This document shows, piece by piece, positions 9,109 through 17,271 of a stretch of 64,000 nt of DNA. The stretch is taken from assembly GCF_965232925.1 (NCBI RefSeq), contig NZ_CBDDRA010000005.1, forward strand, positions 186,001 through 250,000, read 5' to 3'. The first letter of the stretch is position 1. Every line of letters begins with the position of its first letter. The notes beneath the pieces are model-generated. The model saw only the letters and a list, made by a program, of their open reading frames with translations. It was not told the DNA's origin and did no database searches. The stretch is from Tumidithrix helvetica (GTDB taxonomy: Bacteria > Cyanobacteriota > Cyanobacteriia > Pseudanabaenales > Pseudanabaenaceae). A program made the translations under genes and the position numbers.

Positions 9109-9400
9109 GTTGAATTTCTGGCAGAGTTTTGTTGGTAGATTCGAGGATAAAGTTGTTGCGAATCATACGATTGACAAAGCTGAGATAATCATCGATCGCG
9201 GCATAATCATCTAGTTCTTGTTCTTCTGTTTCTGTGAGTGGGGTTTCTTCGCGTTTGTCGAGTAGGTTCTCGATACGTTCTTGGATGTTATGGGATGCGC
9301 GGAATATCATTATTCCATCTTGAAGTTCGAGCGCGATCGCGCCATCTAGTGGAATATTTTTGGATAGTGCGGTAATTGGTGCAATTATTGATGCTGTCAT
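9098..9400 (-). CDS. Small acidic protein paired with HNH nuclease
   Basis: A 100-residue protein of unknown function. The first 45 residues include LDGAIALELQDGIMIFRAS; the remainder is helical and acidic (ETPLTETEEQELDDYAAIDDY). Similar small proteins often precede HNH genes in cyanobacteria, which suggests a partner or inhibitor of the nuclease. It starts 13 bases after the NACHT gene and overlaps the HNH gene by 11 bases. Confidence 0.65.
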   Translation of the reverse strand: MTASIIAPITALSKNIPLDGAIALELQDGIMIFRASHNIQERIENLLDKREETPLTETEEQELDDYAAIDDYLSFVNRMIRNNFILESTNKTLPEIQHGA

Positions 9401-9413
9401 TATGTTTTTCTCG

Positions 9414-12400
9414 CTAGATAAAGGTTTCAGAAAGCCAAGCTTGAATCTGTGCGATAAGTTGATCGGTAGTTTGTACTTTTGGGAAAGAACGGATATGGAT
9501 GGAGGAGATCGCTATTTGTCGGCATAGCTGCGCGATCGCTTCAGTTTCCTCTCGGCAATATAAAGCGATCGCTAGTTTTTTCCCTTGTTGCTTTTGCCGT
9601 TGATTCAGTTCGTACTCTAGATCGCCGATATCATTCACTCTTGGAAGATTGGAATCAGGGAAATGCTTTTGCAAGCCATTCCAGATTCTTTTTGAAAGTA
9701 AATTTCGATCTATTTCGTTTTCAAGATGGGTAATGTTGATAACTAAACAGTGTATTTTGGGATAAGTAGAAAAGCGATCAAGGTATTCTTGTACTGAAGT
9801 GCAATCTATCAAATAACTTTCTAGTTTTTGGCAGTCATCAAATTTTCCATTCCAAGCTTCATAAACTAGCGGATATTTCATATCTTTCATAAAAAATAAT
9901 AAAATACTCCACAAATCCTCATAACAATTATGATTTTTATTAAACGAATTTTTTTCTTCGTTCTCATTACCAAGAATCATAAATAACTGAATTATTTTTT
10001 CTTTAACCAAAGATATGACTTCAAAATAATTTTTTGGAATAACTATAATTTTTAAAATATCAATATAATTACTATAATTTTTATCTACGAAACTTCCCCA
10101 TACATCCGCACCCCTAATTGAGATCAAATCAATTATTGAATTAACTATTTCAATATTTCCGATTCCAACTCTTACGATCTTATTTAGAATTGCAGTTTCC
10201 ACGAACAACGCATAGGAAGAAGTGTCAACTTCATTTTCCTCATAAGATCGATAGATTTTATAAAGCAGATCCATTATTCTGGTTGGTTCACTTGGCAAAG
10301 GTATTTGAGATGCATTTCTATGTATGGAATCTACTGTATCGATCAAATTTTGCCCGCATTTAATAAAATGCTCTGAAAGAGCACTAACTATTTCCTTGAT
10401 TTTATTCTCGGTACGTTTTACATAAAGCTGTGCTTCTGGGATATTGAATTTCTTGTCAACTACATATTGAGCAGTGGCTCTCCTGAACCTATCTGTTGTC
10501 AATGTTTCGGATGTGATGATTTCAGTTAGGATATCTATAGATATTTTGTTGTTAGGATCGATTTCAAGTAGAGTTTTTGCTAGATCGCATTTTTTACGTA
10601 TTTTTTCTTCTTTCGCAAGGATTATTTCGATACACTTCACTAAATGAATTGATTTCGATTGTTGAATTATCCGAATTCCATCCCTTGCAATATCATTACT
10701 TAAAACCCATATTTTATTTTTATTTTCAAAGCTTACTTTAGGCTCATAAAACAGAAATTCTATTACATGATTACAAATTTCATCGATATTTTCAATATTG
10801 TTATACTCCGCTAATAGTGTTATATAAAGAAACTTTGCCTTCCATGTAAAGCTCGTTATACATCCACTTCTAAAACTTGATAGTGAGCTAAAAAATAGTT
10901 TTTTTTGAACACAATCTATATTTAATCTACCTATCCATATTATTATTACGTCTCTCCAAATCTCGTCAAAAATTCGATATTTTCTATATTCTCCAAAATT
11001 ATCTTTTAATGGTTTATCGATGTGCTCTTTCGGTAAAAAGAAATCCCAATCATTGATCGCTAAAGCAGCAAAATACTCTTTAAATGAATCATGAAGAAAA
11101 TCATAAAGTTCTTCATGCTCATCTATTGGCTTTAGCCATCCGAGTCCGAGAGCTTTTTCAAGCCTGTCACCTAACTTTTCCTTGACTTCAATATCCGTTA
11201 ATTGACCTTGAGTATCTATTGCTTTTATTGCCAACTCTCCTAAAGACTTAACTAAATCCGCATCAAATCGATCTTTTGTAATCTTCCGTTTGTACAGTCT
11301 TTTAATAAATTGATCGAATAATTCTGCTTTAGTTGTAGCAAAAGCAAAATTTAATTCGGATTTTTCATAAATGGAGCAAAGCAATGATAGGTAAAGTGGA
11401 TATTTAATTAGGTCGTTAATGCGATGTCTAGTAGCTTGTTGAAGTTCTAACTTGAGAAGGTTCGCAGATTCTGAATCATCACCAAACCAAGCATCTATAA
11501 AATTACTAGGCTGATCAGAATTATAGCCAAGACATTCATAAATATCATATTCAAAAATTTCAAAATCTGTTTTATCTGAATCCCATCGACTTTTACGACA
11601 AGTTAAAGCTATTTTGGGCTTATTTATCCATTCATCAAACTGCCCAATAACGCTATATATTCTGTCAGGTATATCTTCAAGCCCATCTAATAGTAACCAA
11701 ACACAACTATCCCTAAGCTTGTTCTCAAATTCTTGTTTCCATTCATTATTGGATACTTCAGAACCTTTGAGCCAATCATCCAAAATGTATTCCCAGATGG
11801 ATATCTTTCTATCTCTAACTTCTTTTAATGAAATCCAAATCACAGTATTTTCGGGCTGTTTGAGCAGTGCAAACCCAATTTGCAATAGAAGTGTAGTTTT
11901 CCCCGATCCAGTTTCACCAATAATTGCTAATTTTTGCCCTTTTTCCTTAGAACTTGTACCTGCCGAACCACGATGAATAATCTTATCGAGAAAATCTTGT
12001 TGGCATTCAAATTTTTGAGTAATTTCATACCGTTCAACTTGCGGATTTTGTTGTCGATCGGTATTTTTAGCTTGCGGATCTTCCTTCTTTAATTTTTTCC
12101 ATAACCCCAAAGGAACAAATGTTCGATCGATGTTGTCGAAATTTAGGCGATTATTCCCTATAAACAGATCGATATTCCGCTTCCTCCAATGCTCTAACTT
12201 GTCATAACAAATTTCATGCCAATTCTGGCTAGTCTGTTGATGTCTAGAGCTATTTCCATACTCTTTTTTTTGTTCTTCGATCCATTGAATATATTGATTT
12301 TTTAGCCAAGCACCCAAAATATTTTTTTTGTCATTTACATTTTTGGGATTTTTAAGTTCAGAACATTCTTTTCCCGCACTAGCATATACAGCAGTCATTT

Positions 12401-12611
12401 GCTTTGCGTAATTTCCTTTGTCACAGGAATAAATACGAGGATGATTTTTTTGAGCTTCCTCAGATCTTAGCCATTCAATAAACTCATCATCCGTAATGTT
12501 TAGATTTTCCAGAGTAAAACGAGCCTCAAAGAAATTTTTGGGCTGTTTATCTATCCCCAGCCTTACAGCTATGGTCTGGAGAAAATCATTCCAACGTTTT
12601 ATTTCTGTCAT
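9414..12611 (-). CDS. NACHT-domain STAND NTPase (putative defence protein)
   Basis: A 1065-residue protein. Residues 1-200 form an uncharacterised N-terminal region (NFFEARFTLENLNITDDEF). The NACHT NTPase core follows: Walker A GETGSGKTT at 232-240, Walker B LLLDGLED at 307-314 and a sensor-like ALTCRKSRW at about 335-343. A winged-helix/helical part and a long helical, repeat-like C-terminal half complete it, ending in a small GKKLAIALYC segment. NACHT proteins are signal-sensing NTPases; several bacterial ones protect against phage. The gene is markedly AT-rich and contains no HIP1 site after base 9574, unlike its neighbours, suggesting acquisition by transfer. It heads an operon with a small protein, an HNH nuclease and a DUF2281 protein. 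Confidence 0.88.
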   Translation of the reverse strand: MTEIKRWNDFLQTIAVRLGIDKQPKNFFEARFTLENLNITDDEFIEWLRSEEAQKNHPRIYSCDKGNYAKQMTAVYASAGKECSELKNPKNVNDKKNILGAWLKNQYIQWIEEQKKEYGNSSRHQQTSQNWHEICYDKLEHWRKRNIDLFIGNNRLNFDNIDRTFVPLGLWKKLKKEDPQAKNTDRQQNPQVERYEITQKFECQQDFLDKIIHRGSAGTSSKEKGQKLAIIGETGSGKTTLLLQIGFALLKQPENTVIWISLKEVRDRKISIWEYILDDWLKGSEVSNNEWKQEFENKLRDSCVWLLLDGLEDIPDRIYSVIGQFDEWINKPKIALTCRKSRWDSDKTDFEIFEYDIYECLGYNSDQPSNFIDAWFGDDSESANLLKLELQQATRHRINDLIKYPLYLSLLCSIYEKSELNFAFATTKAELFDQFIKRLYKRKITKDRFDADLVKSLGELAIKAIDTQGQLTDIEVKEKLGDRLEKALGLGWLKPIDEHEELYDFLHDSFKEYFAALAINDWDFFLPKEHIDKPLKDNFGEYRKYRIFDEIWRDVIIIWIGRLNIDCVQKKLFFSSLSSFRSGCITSFTWKAKFLYITLLAEYNNIENIDEICNHVIEFLFYEPKVSFENKNKIWVLSNDIARDGIRIIQQSKSIHLVKCIEIILAKEEKIRKKCDLAKTLLEIDPNNKISIDILTEIITSETLTTDRFRRATAQYVVDKKFNIPEAQLYVKRTENKIKEIVSALSEHFIKCGQNLIDTVDSIHRNASQIPLPSEPTRIMDLLYKIYRSYEENEVDTSSYALFVETAILNKIVRVGIGNIEIVNSIIDLISIRGADVWGSFVDKNYSNYIDILKIIVIPKNYFEVISLVKEKIIQLFMILGNENEEKNSFNKNHNCYEDLWSILLFFMKDMKYPLVYEAWNGKFDDCQKLESYLIDCTSVQEYLDRFSTYPKIHCLVINITHLENEIDRNLLSKRIWNGLQKHFPDSNLPRVNDIGDLEYELNQRQKQQGKKLAIALYCREETEAIAQLCRQIAISSIHIRSFPKVQTTDQLIAQIQAWLSETFI

Positions 12612-12693
12612 TGTTTGGACTAGAAAATGATCTAGGCAAAAACTATACCTAGTCTAACTACATACTCAAATAATCGCCAACTGGAAAAATTGT

Positions 12694-12707
12694 TCTAGTT
12701 AACTAGA
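12694..12707. promoter_or_regulatory. 14-base perfect palindrome in the NACHT / PLD intergenic region
   Basis: TCTAGTTAACTAGA is a perfect palindrome located 83 bases upstream of the NACHT gene and before the divergent PLD-like gene. Four further CTAG or near-CTAG half-sites lie within the same 100 bases (12619-12655). A dimeric repressor site is a plausible reading. Seen in sequence; function inferred. Confidence 0.35.
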
Positions 12708-12939
12708 CTTTTTCTGGGATTGTTACACATAGGGGAATACAGCAATATGAATTGCATAAAGATTACGAACAAAAAGTCATGCAAGTATTTCAAAGTAGCT
12801 ACCTGCCAAATTTCAAGCCAATCCCTATCGAACAATGCAAACCCAAGCGATCGCGTCATCGTTTACCACGACCCAAATCAAGCAAGTCAACCAAAGGCAT
12901 GCAGCTAGAAATTATTTGGAAAGACTAGGGGAAACTACC

Positions 12940-13626
12940 ATGCACCAAAACAGCGCCGATATCAAAGATCTCTATCAACTGCTCGCTCAAGCCGAAACCA
13001 TGATCGATAAATACAATCTGCCACCTGAGCTATTTCTAGAAAGATTAGGAATCCTTCAACCCCAATTAGAAACAGAGATTGTATTTGGGAAGTCAGGAGG
13101 TCGCTTTCTTCTATTCAAAACTCTCGAAGAAGCCAAAGAACGCATCATCATCAAATGTCCTTGGGCAAGCAATTACGGCATCGATAACGATTTAATGTTG
13201 CGACTCAACTACGCCCTCGATCGCGACGTACAAATCAATATTGGTTGGGGCTATCAATACGACATCGGTAATGTCATCAAGCAAGACAGCCATGGTAACT
13301 TCACATTCTCCCGCGAGGGACAACATCGCTATAGTGCCATGAACAAACTCTTTCAGTTGCAAAAGAGATATCCCGATCGCTTGCAGCTAAAGCTCACAGG
13401 CGGACATAGCAAGTATTTTGTCTGCGATCGTAAATTTGCCTATGTTGGCAGTCATAACGTCCTCAGTTCCACCATTCCCAATCTCAAAGCTTCCTATCCT
13501 GACATTCAAGGCGATGAAACTGGAACAATTCACCGCAGTTCCCATGAAATCCAGAGGTTAATCTTGCGCTATGACAATGCTCCCGATCTCAGCCATGAAA
13601 TATGCGATCGAGCCACCAGTGCTTAG
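12940..13626 (+). CDS. Phospholipase D-like protein (single HKD motif)
   Basis: The C-terminal half holds one complete HKD motif, GHSKYFVCD followed by GSHN (HxKx4D...GSxN). The upstream part (ETEIVFGKSGGRFLLFKT, RIIIKCPWAS) matches the first strands of a PLD fold, so a homodimer could form the active site, as in Nuc-type nucleases. The ATG at 12940 is chosen because AGGGGAAA lies eight bases before it; the same frame is open from an ATG at 12835, giving 263 residues. It is divergent from the NACHT operon. It may be a nuclease of the defence island; it could also be the tail of a once longer protein. Confidence 0.7.
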   Translation: MHQNSADIKDLYQLLAQAETMIDKYNLPPELFLERLGILQPQLETEIVFGKSGGRFLLFKTLEEAKERIIIKCPWASNYGIDNDLMLRLNYALDRDVQINIGWGYQYDIGNVIKQDSHGNFTFSREGQHRYSAMNKLFQLQKRYPDRLQLKLTGGHSKYFVCDRKFAYVGSHNVLSSTIPNLKASYPDIQGDETGTIHRSSHEIQRLILRYDNAPDLSHEICDRATSA

Positions 13627-13677
13627 AGGTGTTCCTCGCTTGGTTCCAGAATAACTTTAAACTTCACGATCGACTTC

Positions 13678-13977
13678 TTATTGTTGTTTCTGTTTGATTT
13701 GCACTGTTAACTGCAATCCCAATGCACATAGCCACTCCGCCAACTCATACACAACCTGAGATTTATTATTCGCGCCAAAATCTTTTACCCATTGGCGATC
13801 GCTTTCATCTCCCATTGCCAAAGCCACATCATCAAGTGCCGCAGGTAATAACTCAGGCTCAGGATTTTCTTCCTCCAAAATTGCTGTGATATAGCCAGCC
13901 GCTCTTTCAGGATCTTGGAGAGAGTTAATTAGATGCTCTTGATAATCTCTACTCGTTGGAGCTTTCACGCATTGCAT
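13678..13977 (-). CDS. HigA-like antitoxin, second tandem copy
   Basis: A 99-residue paralogue of the gene at 14005-14292, with the same framework (EHLINSLQDPERAAGYITAILEE and the ending ELAEWLCALGLQLTV). The LGLQLTV ending and length match probable-addiction-module antidote proteins, although the helix-turn-helix core (DDVALAMGDESDRQWVKDFG) is atypical. It follows the first antitoxin by 27 bases and has no toxin of its own, so it is a tandem duplicate. Confidence 0.7.
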   Translation of the reverse strand: MQCVKAPTSRDYQEHLINSLQDPERAAGYITAILEEENPEPELLPAALDDVALAMGDESDRQWVKDFGANNKSQVVYELAEWLCALGLQLTVQIKQKQQ

Positions 13978-14004
13978 AATCTTTCCAACATTCCTTAGCG
14001 AGTA

Positions 14005-14292
14005 TTACTTAGTTGTTACAGTTAACTGTAATCCCAACCCATTCAACCACTCAGCCAACTCGTACACAGCCTGAGATTTATTATTCGCGCTAAAATCTTT
14101 CACCCATTGGCAATCCTTCTCATTTCCCAATGCTGCCGCAACGTGACTTAAACATAGAGGCAATAACTCAGGCTCAGGATCTTTTTCTTCCAAAATGGCA
14201 GTAACATAAGCTGCGGCTTCTTCAGGATCTTTGAGTGAATCAATTAAAAAGACTTCGTAACTTTTAGAAACCTGTGCCTTTACGCTTTGCAT
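14005..14292 (-). CDS. HigA-like antitoxin
   Basis: A 95-residue antidote protein starting at the ATG at 14292 (MQSVKAQVSKSYE), chosen over a longer open frame that would run backwards through the toxin gene. It contains SLKDPEEAAAYVTAILEE and ends LGLQLTVTTK. The start lies 29 bases inside the upstream toxin gene, the usual toxin-first coupling of HigBA modules. It should bind and neutralise the toxin and repress the operon. Confidence 0.75.
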   Translation of the reverse strand: MQSVKAQVSKSYEVFLIDSLKDPEEAAAYVTAILEEKDPEPELLPLCLSHVAAALGNEKDCQWVKDFSANNKSQAVYELAEWLNGLGLQLTVTTK

Positions 14293-14608
14293 AGTCCCTC
14301 CAATAAGACTTAGCCGTTTGAATATCTCGATCTTGAGAGCTTTTATCACCACCACACAATAACAGTATAACTCTAGCCCCAACCTGCCCAAAATATATGC
14401 GGTAACCGCCGCCATAATTGATTCTAAGTTCATATACCCCCTCACCCACGAACTTAGAATCGCCAAAGTTCCCTAGCGATAAACGTGCTAACCTTGCTTG
14501 AACTTTAACCCTTGCCGTGCGATCGCGAAGTCCCTCGAGCCACTCATCAAAAGGATAATTGCCATTTGCATCTTGATAAAGCTCGACTTTTCTAGGTTGT
14601 GACTCCAT
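14264..14608 (-). CDS. HigB/RelE-family toxin (addiction module killer protein)
   Basis: A 114-residue toxin with the family markers of the RelE/HigB fold: FDEWLEGLRDRTARVKVQARLARL, GNFGDSKFVGEGVYELRI and GGYRIYF, then LLLCGGDKSSQDRDIQTAK. Members cleave mRNA on the ribosome. The gene is first in a toxin-antitoxin operon whose antitoxin gene is present twice in tandem. All key basic and aromatic positions seem intact, so the toxin is probably active. Confidence 0.85.
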   Translation of the reverse strand: MESQPRKVELYQDANGNYPFDEWLEGLRDRTARVKVQARLARLSLGNFGDSKFVGEGVYELRINYGGGYRIYFGQVGARVILLLCGGDKSSQDRDIQTAKSYWRDYAKRKGTGF

Positions 14609-14724
14609 ACATCAGTTCCGTAGGATTGGTTTCTTATCTCAATCCAACCTGCAAAACAAAGACTTGTTAATTATTGGCACTTGAACTGATATTTTTAAAA
14701 TACCCCCTTAACCAGCAGAAAACA

Positions 14725-15270
14725 ATGGAAATATTAGCAGGCTACCCGTCGCTCCTTACAGATGGGAAAGCCACAACCGAAAAGGCTTTACAGTTGTTTG
14801 ACACTTTAGAACCTGTAAATCTAGACTTTATGCTCGGTCGTTGGCAAGGTTCTGGACTGCATACATCTCATCCAATGGATGGCTTACTGGAAGCATCCAA
14901 TTGGTATGGAAAGGAATTTATCGATCCTGAGAACGTGCATCCATTATTGTTTTTAGATGGACAGGGAAAGGTAATTAAAGTTGCACCCAATCCCACTGCG
15001 ATGAATTGGGTATTGAAAATGCCGTTTCTCAAAAACGACTTTCTAAAACCTTTACTTACGCTGACAAATTCCCTCCTAAAGACAGAAAGAAGTCAAGCCA
15101 GACTGCGAATGATGGAATATCGCGGGAAAGTCAGTGCCACGATGCTCTACGATTATTTACCGATCGCTGACTCGTTTAGAAAAGTGGATAAAAACACTGT
15201 ATTGGGAATTATGGATTTTAAAAACTTACCCCAACCCTTCTTTTTTGTTCTCAAGCGATACTCTGTATAA
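14725..15270 (+). CDS. GXWXG / DUF4334 domain protein
   Basis: A protein of about 181 residues with MLGRWQGSG (the GXWXG motif), then NWYGKEFIDPENVHPLLF and, in the DUF4334 part, MEYRGKVSATMLYDYLPI and a C-terminal MDFKNLPQPFFFVL. This two-part plan is widespread in bacteria with no known reaction. The ATG at 14725 is preferred over an upstream TTG at 14674. It stands alone between two toxin-antitoxin loci. Confidence 0.8.
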   Translation: MEILAGYPSLLTDGKATTEKALQLFDTLEPVNLDFMLGRWQGSGLHTSHPMDGLLEASNWYGKEFIDPENVHPLLFLDGQGKVIKVAPNPTAMNWVLKMPFLKNDFLKPLLTLTNSLLKTERSQARLRMMEYRGKVSATMLYDYLPIADSFRKVDKNTVLGIMDFKNLPQPFFFVLKRYSV

Positions 15271-15394
15271 TAAGGGCATTTTTAGGCGGGAGATACCTAT
15301 TATAAGCCTTACCTAGTTCTTGTAAATATTCGACTCGACAAATCAGTATGCAATCAGAGAGATACAATAGGCTGGATTTTCTCTATGCAACTGC

Positions 15395-15847
15395 ATGATA
15401 AAAGTATATCTAGACACGAGTGCTTATAATCGCCCATTCGACGATCAAACCCAGCCCAAAATCTTCCTAGAACTGCAAGCAGTCGTGATAATTTTACAAA
15501 TGGTAGAGACAGGGATCGTCGATTTAGTCAGTTCTTCAGTACTAGAATACGAAAATAGTCGCAATCCCTATCCCATCAAGCAAGAAGCCATGAATCGCTA
15601 TCTTCAGATGGCTAGTGCGAGACAAATAGTAGATGAAGCCATCCGACAAAGAGCCGAGCAATTAGAGCATAATGGACTCAAAGCAGTTGATGCATTGCAC
15701 GTTGCTTGTGCTGAAGCAATCAGTAGTGACTATCTCGTCACTTGTGATAAGCGGCTGATTAATCGGTGTTCGAGTCTGGCGTTGAAAGTGATAAACCCAG
15801 TCGATTTTGTTTTGGAGATAAACAATGACGATCCAAGTGAAAAATGA
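15395..15847 (+). CDS. PIN-domain (VapC-like) toxin
   Basis: A 150-residue PIN ribonuclease. Acidic metal ligands are visible in VYLDTSAYNRPFDD (first Asp), in SVLEYENSRNP, in LKAVDALHVACAEA and in LVTCDKRLI, the four expected positions. It overlaps the following small gene by 23 bases; the toxin-first order is the reverse of classical vapBC. Target RNA is unknown. Confidence 0.85.
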   Translation: MIKVYLDTSAYNRPFDDQTQPKIFLELQAVVIILQMVETGIVDLVSSSVLEYENSRNPYPIKQEAMNRYLQMASARQIVDEAIRQRAEQLEHNGLKAVDALHVACAEAISSDYLVTCDKRLINRCSSLALKVINPVDFVLEINNDDPSEK

Positions 15848-16043
15848 ACAACAAGTTTTACAGGAAGGATTCCGTATTCTGTTAGCTAATATGGAACCAT
15901 CGAAGGTTGGGCGATTCTGGTCGGCTTGTAATTTTGGAAGTGGAGATTATCTAAAACTTAAAGATGAGCTTTTTGGGCAAGAATCGGTAGCAACTTTATA
16001 TTCCAAAGTCTTAGAGTTTCAGAACTCGAAGCTCAACATATAG
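15825..16043 (+). CDS. Small partner of the PIN toxin (putative antitoxin)
   Basis: A 72-residue protein (MTIQVKNEQQVLQEGFRILL) starting inside the PIN gene. Small proteins of this kind lie next to PIN genes in cyanobacteria; they have no recognisable DNA-binding motif. The 23-base overlap implies coupled translation. Antitoxin activity is inferred from position and size only. Confidence 0.6.
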   Translation: MTIQVKNEQQVLQEGFRILLANMEPSKVGRFWSACNFGSGDYLKLKDELFGQESVATLYSKVLEFQNSKLNI

Positions 16044-16090
16044 AAACGAGCAAGAACAGATTCGCTAATTGCCTGTTACCGCACAAACGG

Positions 16091-17098
16091 TTATTCTCCA
16101 GTTGAGCTATCGACTTGTCCTTGCACTTTCTCTAAAAAGCTCTCTAACTGGGCAAACGTACCTGCATAGGTCGTGGTCGCCGCATCATAGCCCTTGAGCA
16201 TAACGGAATGCTGCTGAAAAGGTAATAGAGCCATTGCTTGGGGAGATTGCTCGAAAGTCGTTTCACCCAAGGCAATATCTAAACCCAATTCCTTCGTAGC
16301 AGATTCCAACCGAAACGCAGCGTTTACCGTATCGCCGAGGGCAGTGTACTCTGGGCGATCGCCTGCACCCATTTGTCCCACAATCGCATTGCCCGTATTC
16401 ACTCCCGCCCCAAAACGCAAAGGAAAAGGCAGATCGAATTGGTGGTTTAGCTGATCGCTGACCTTATAGAGCGCGTGAAGTGCTTGAAACACGCGCAACA
16501 TTTCTTGGGGTACGACCTTGTCAGTGCCGCGTATGGTGTTATGCACCCAGACCGCCATCACAGCATCGCCAATATATTTATCTACTCCACTGCCATACTG
16601 CTTAATAATTTGCCCTGCTTTACCGAACCAAGTTCCAATCACCTGCGAAAGTACTTGTTCCTCTAATTGGCGCGTTAATTTAGTGAAATTGCGAATATCG
16701 ATCACCAGCACAGAGATCATGCGGCGTTGGTGCAGCATAATCGTCGATCGCTGTTTTGCCCCCGCCGTAACATCGGGTGAGGGGCGATTGGGAGGGCAGA
16801 CCAATTCCATATCAGTCATGCCCAGCGTGATCCGATCGCCACTTTGCAACACAATGGGAATACTGACGCGGCGATCGTTCACAAACGAGCCATTCAGGCT
16901 TCCCAGATCGATTAAGTAAAAATTGCCCGACTCCATAATTTGGATGACGGCATGGTTTCGCGAAGCCCATTTGTCTTTTAAAACTACGGTGTTTTCTTCG
17001 CCTCTTCCAAATGTCCATGAGGTAGCATTGACGAGTGGAAATGTTAGATCGCCATCCGCATAGTGAATTTTTAGGTGAGGCTGTGAGGAAAGTTCCAT
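16091..17098 (-). CDS. FHA domain-containing class III adenylate/guanylate cyclase (copy B)
   Basis: A 335-residue two-domain protein. The FHA domain (about 25-105) shows FGRGEENTVVL, SRNHAVIQ and GSLNGSFVNDRR, the phosphothreonine-binding set. The class III cyclase domain follows with both metal aspartates (VIDIRNFT and DKYIGDAVMAVW), the base-selecting Lys and Thr (DKY, EYTALGDT) and the transition-state Asn/Arg (VNAAFRLE). It probably makes cAMP in response to a phosphorylated partner. A close paralogue lies 173 bases upstream. Confidence 0.9.
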   Translation of the reverse strand: MELSSQPHLKIHYADGDLTFPLVNATSWTFGRGEENTVVLKDKWASRNHAVIQIMESGNFYLIDLGSLNGSFVNDRRVSIPIVLQSGDRITLGMTDMELVCPPNRPSPDVTAGAKQRSTIMLHQRRMISVLVIDIRNFTKLTRQLEEQVLSQVIGTWFGKAGQIIKQYGSGVDKYIGDAVMAVWVHNTIRGTDKVVPQEMLRVFQALHALYKVSDQLNHQFDLPFPLRFGAGVNTGNAIVGQMGAGDRPEYTALGDTVNAAFRLESATKELGLDIALGETTFEQSPQAMALLPFQQHSVMLKGYDAATTTYAGTFAQLESFLEKVQGQVDSSTGE

Positions 17099-17271
17099 AG
17101 GTTAAAGTTCACAATTGCTTGCTCAACCCCATGTGCGCATTCTAAATACTCAATCCAGATTGCAAACTTTGCGATCGGGATCTGGCTAACACATCTGAGT
17201 CGATCGACTCAGCATTACAAGTGTAACGGTCAAATTTAGGTACGAGGGTATTGTAACAAGATACCCACAAT

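Noticed and set aside
9479..9733. Plus-strand frame opposite the NACHT C-terminus
   Set aside because: Antisense shadow of a long coding gene with clear motifs.
12720..12908. Open frame upstream of the PLD-like gene
   Set aside because: Composition is not protein-like, and it overlaps the PLD frame in another phase.
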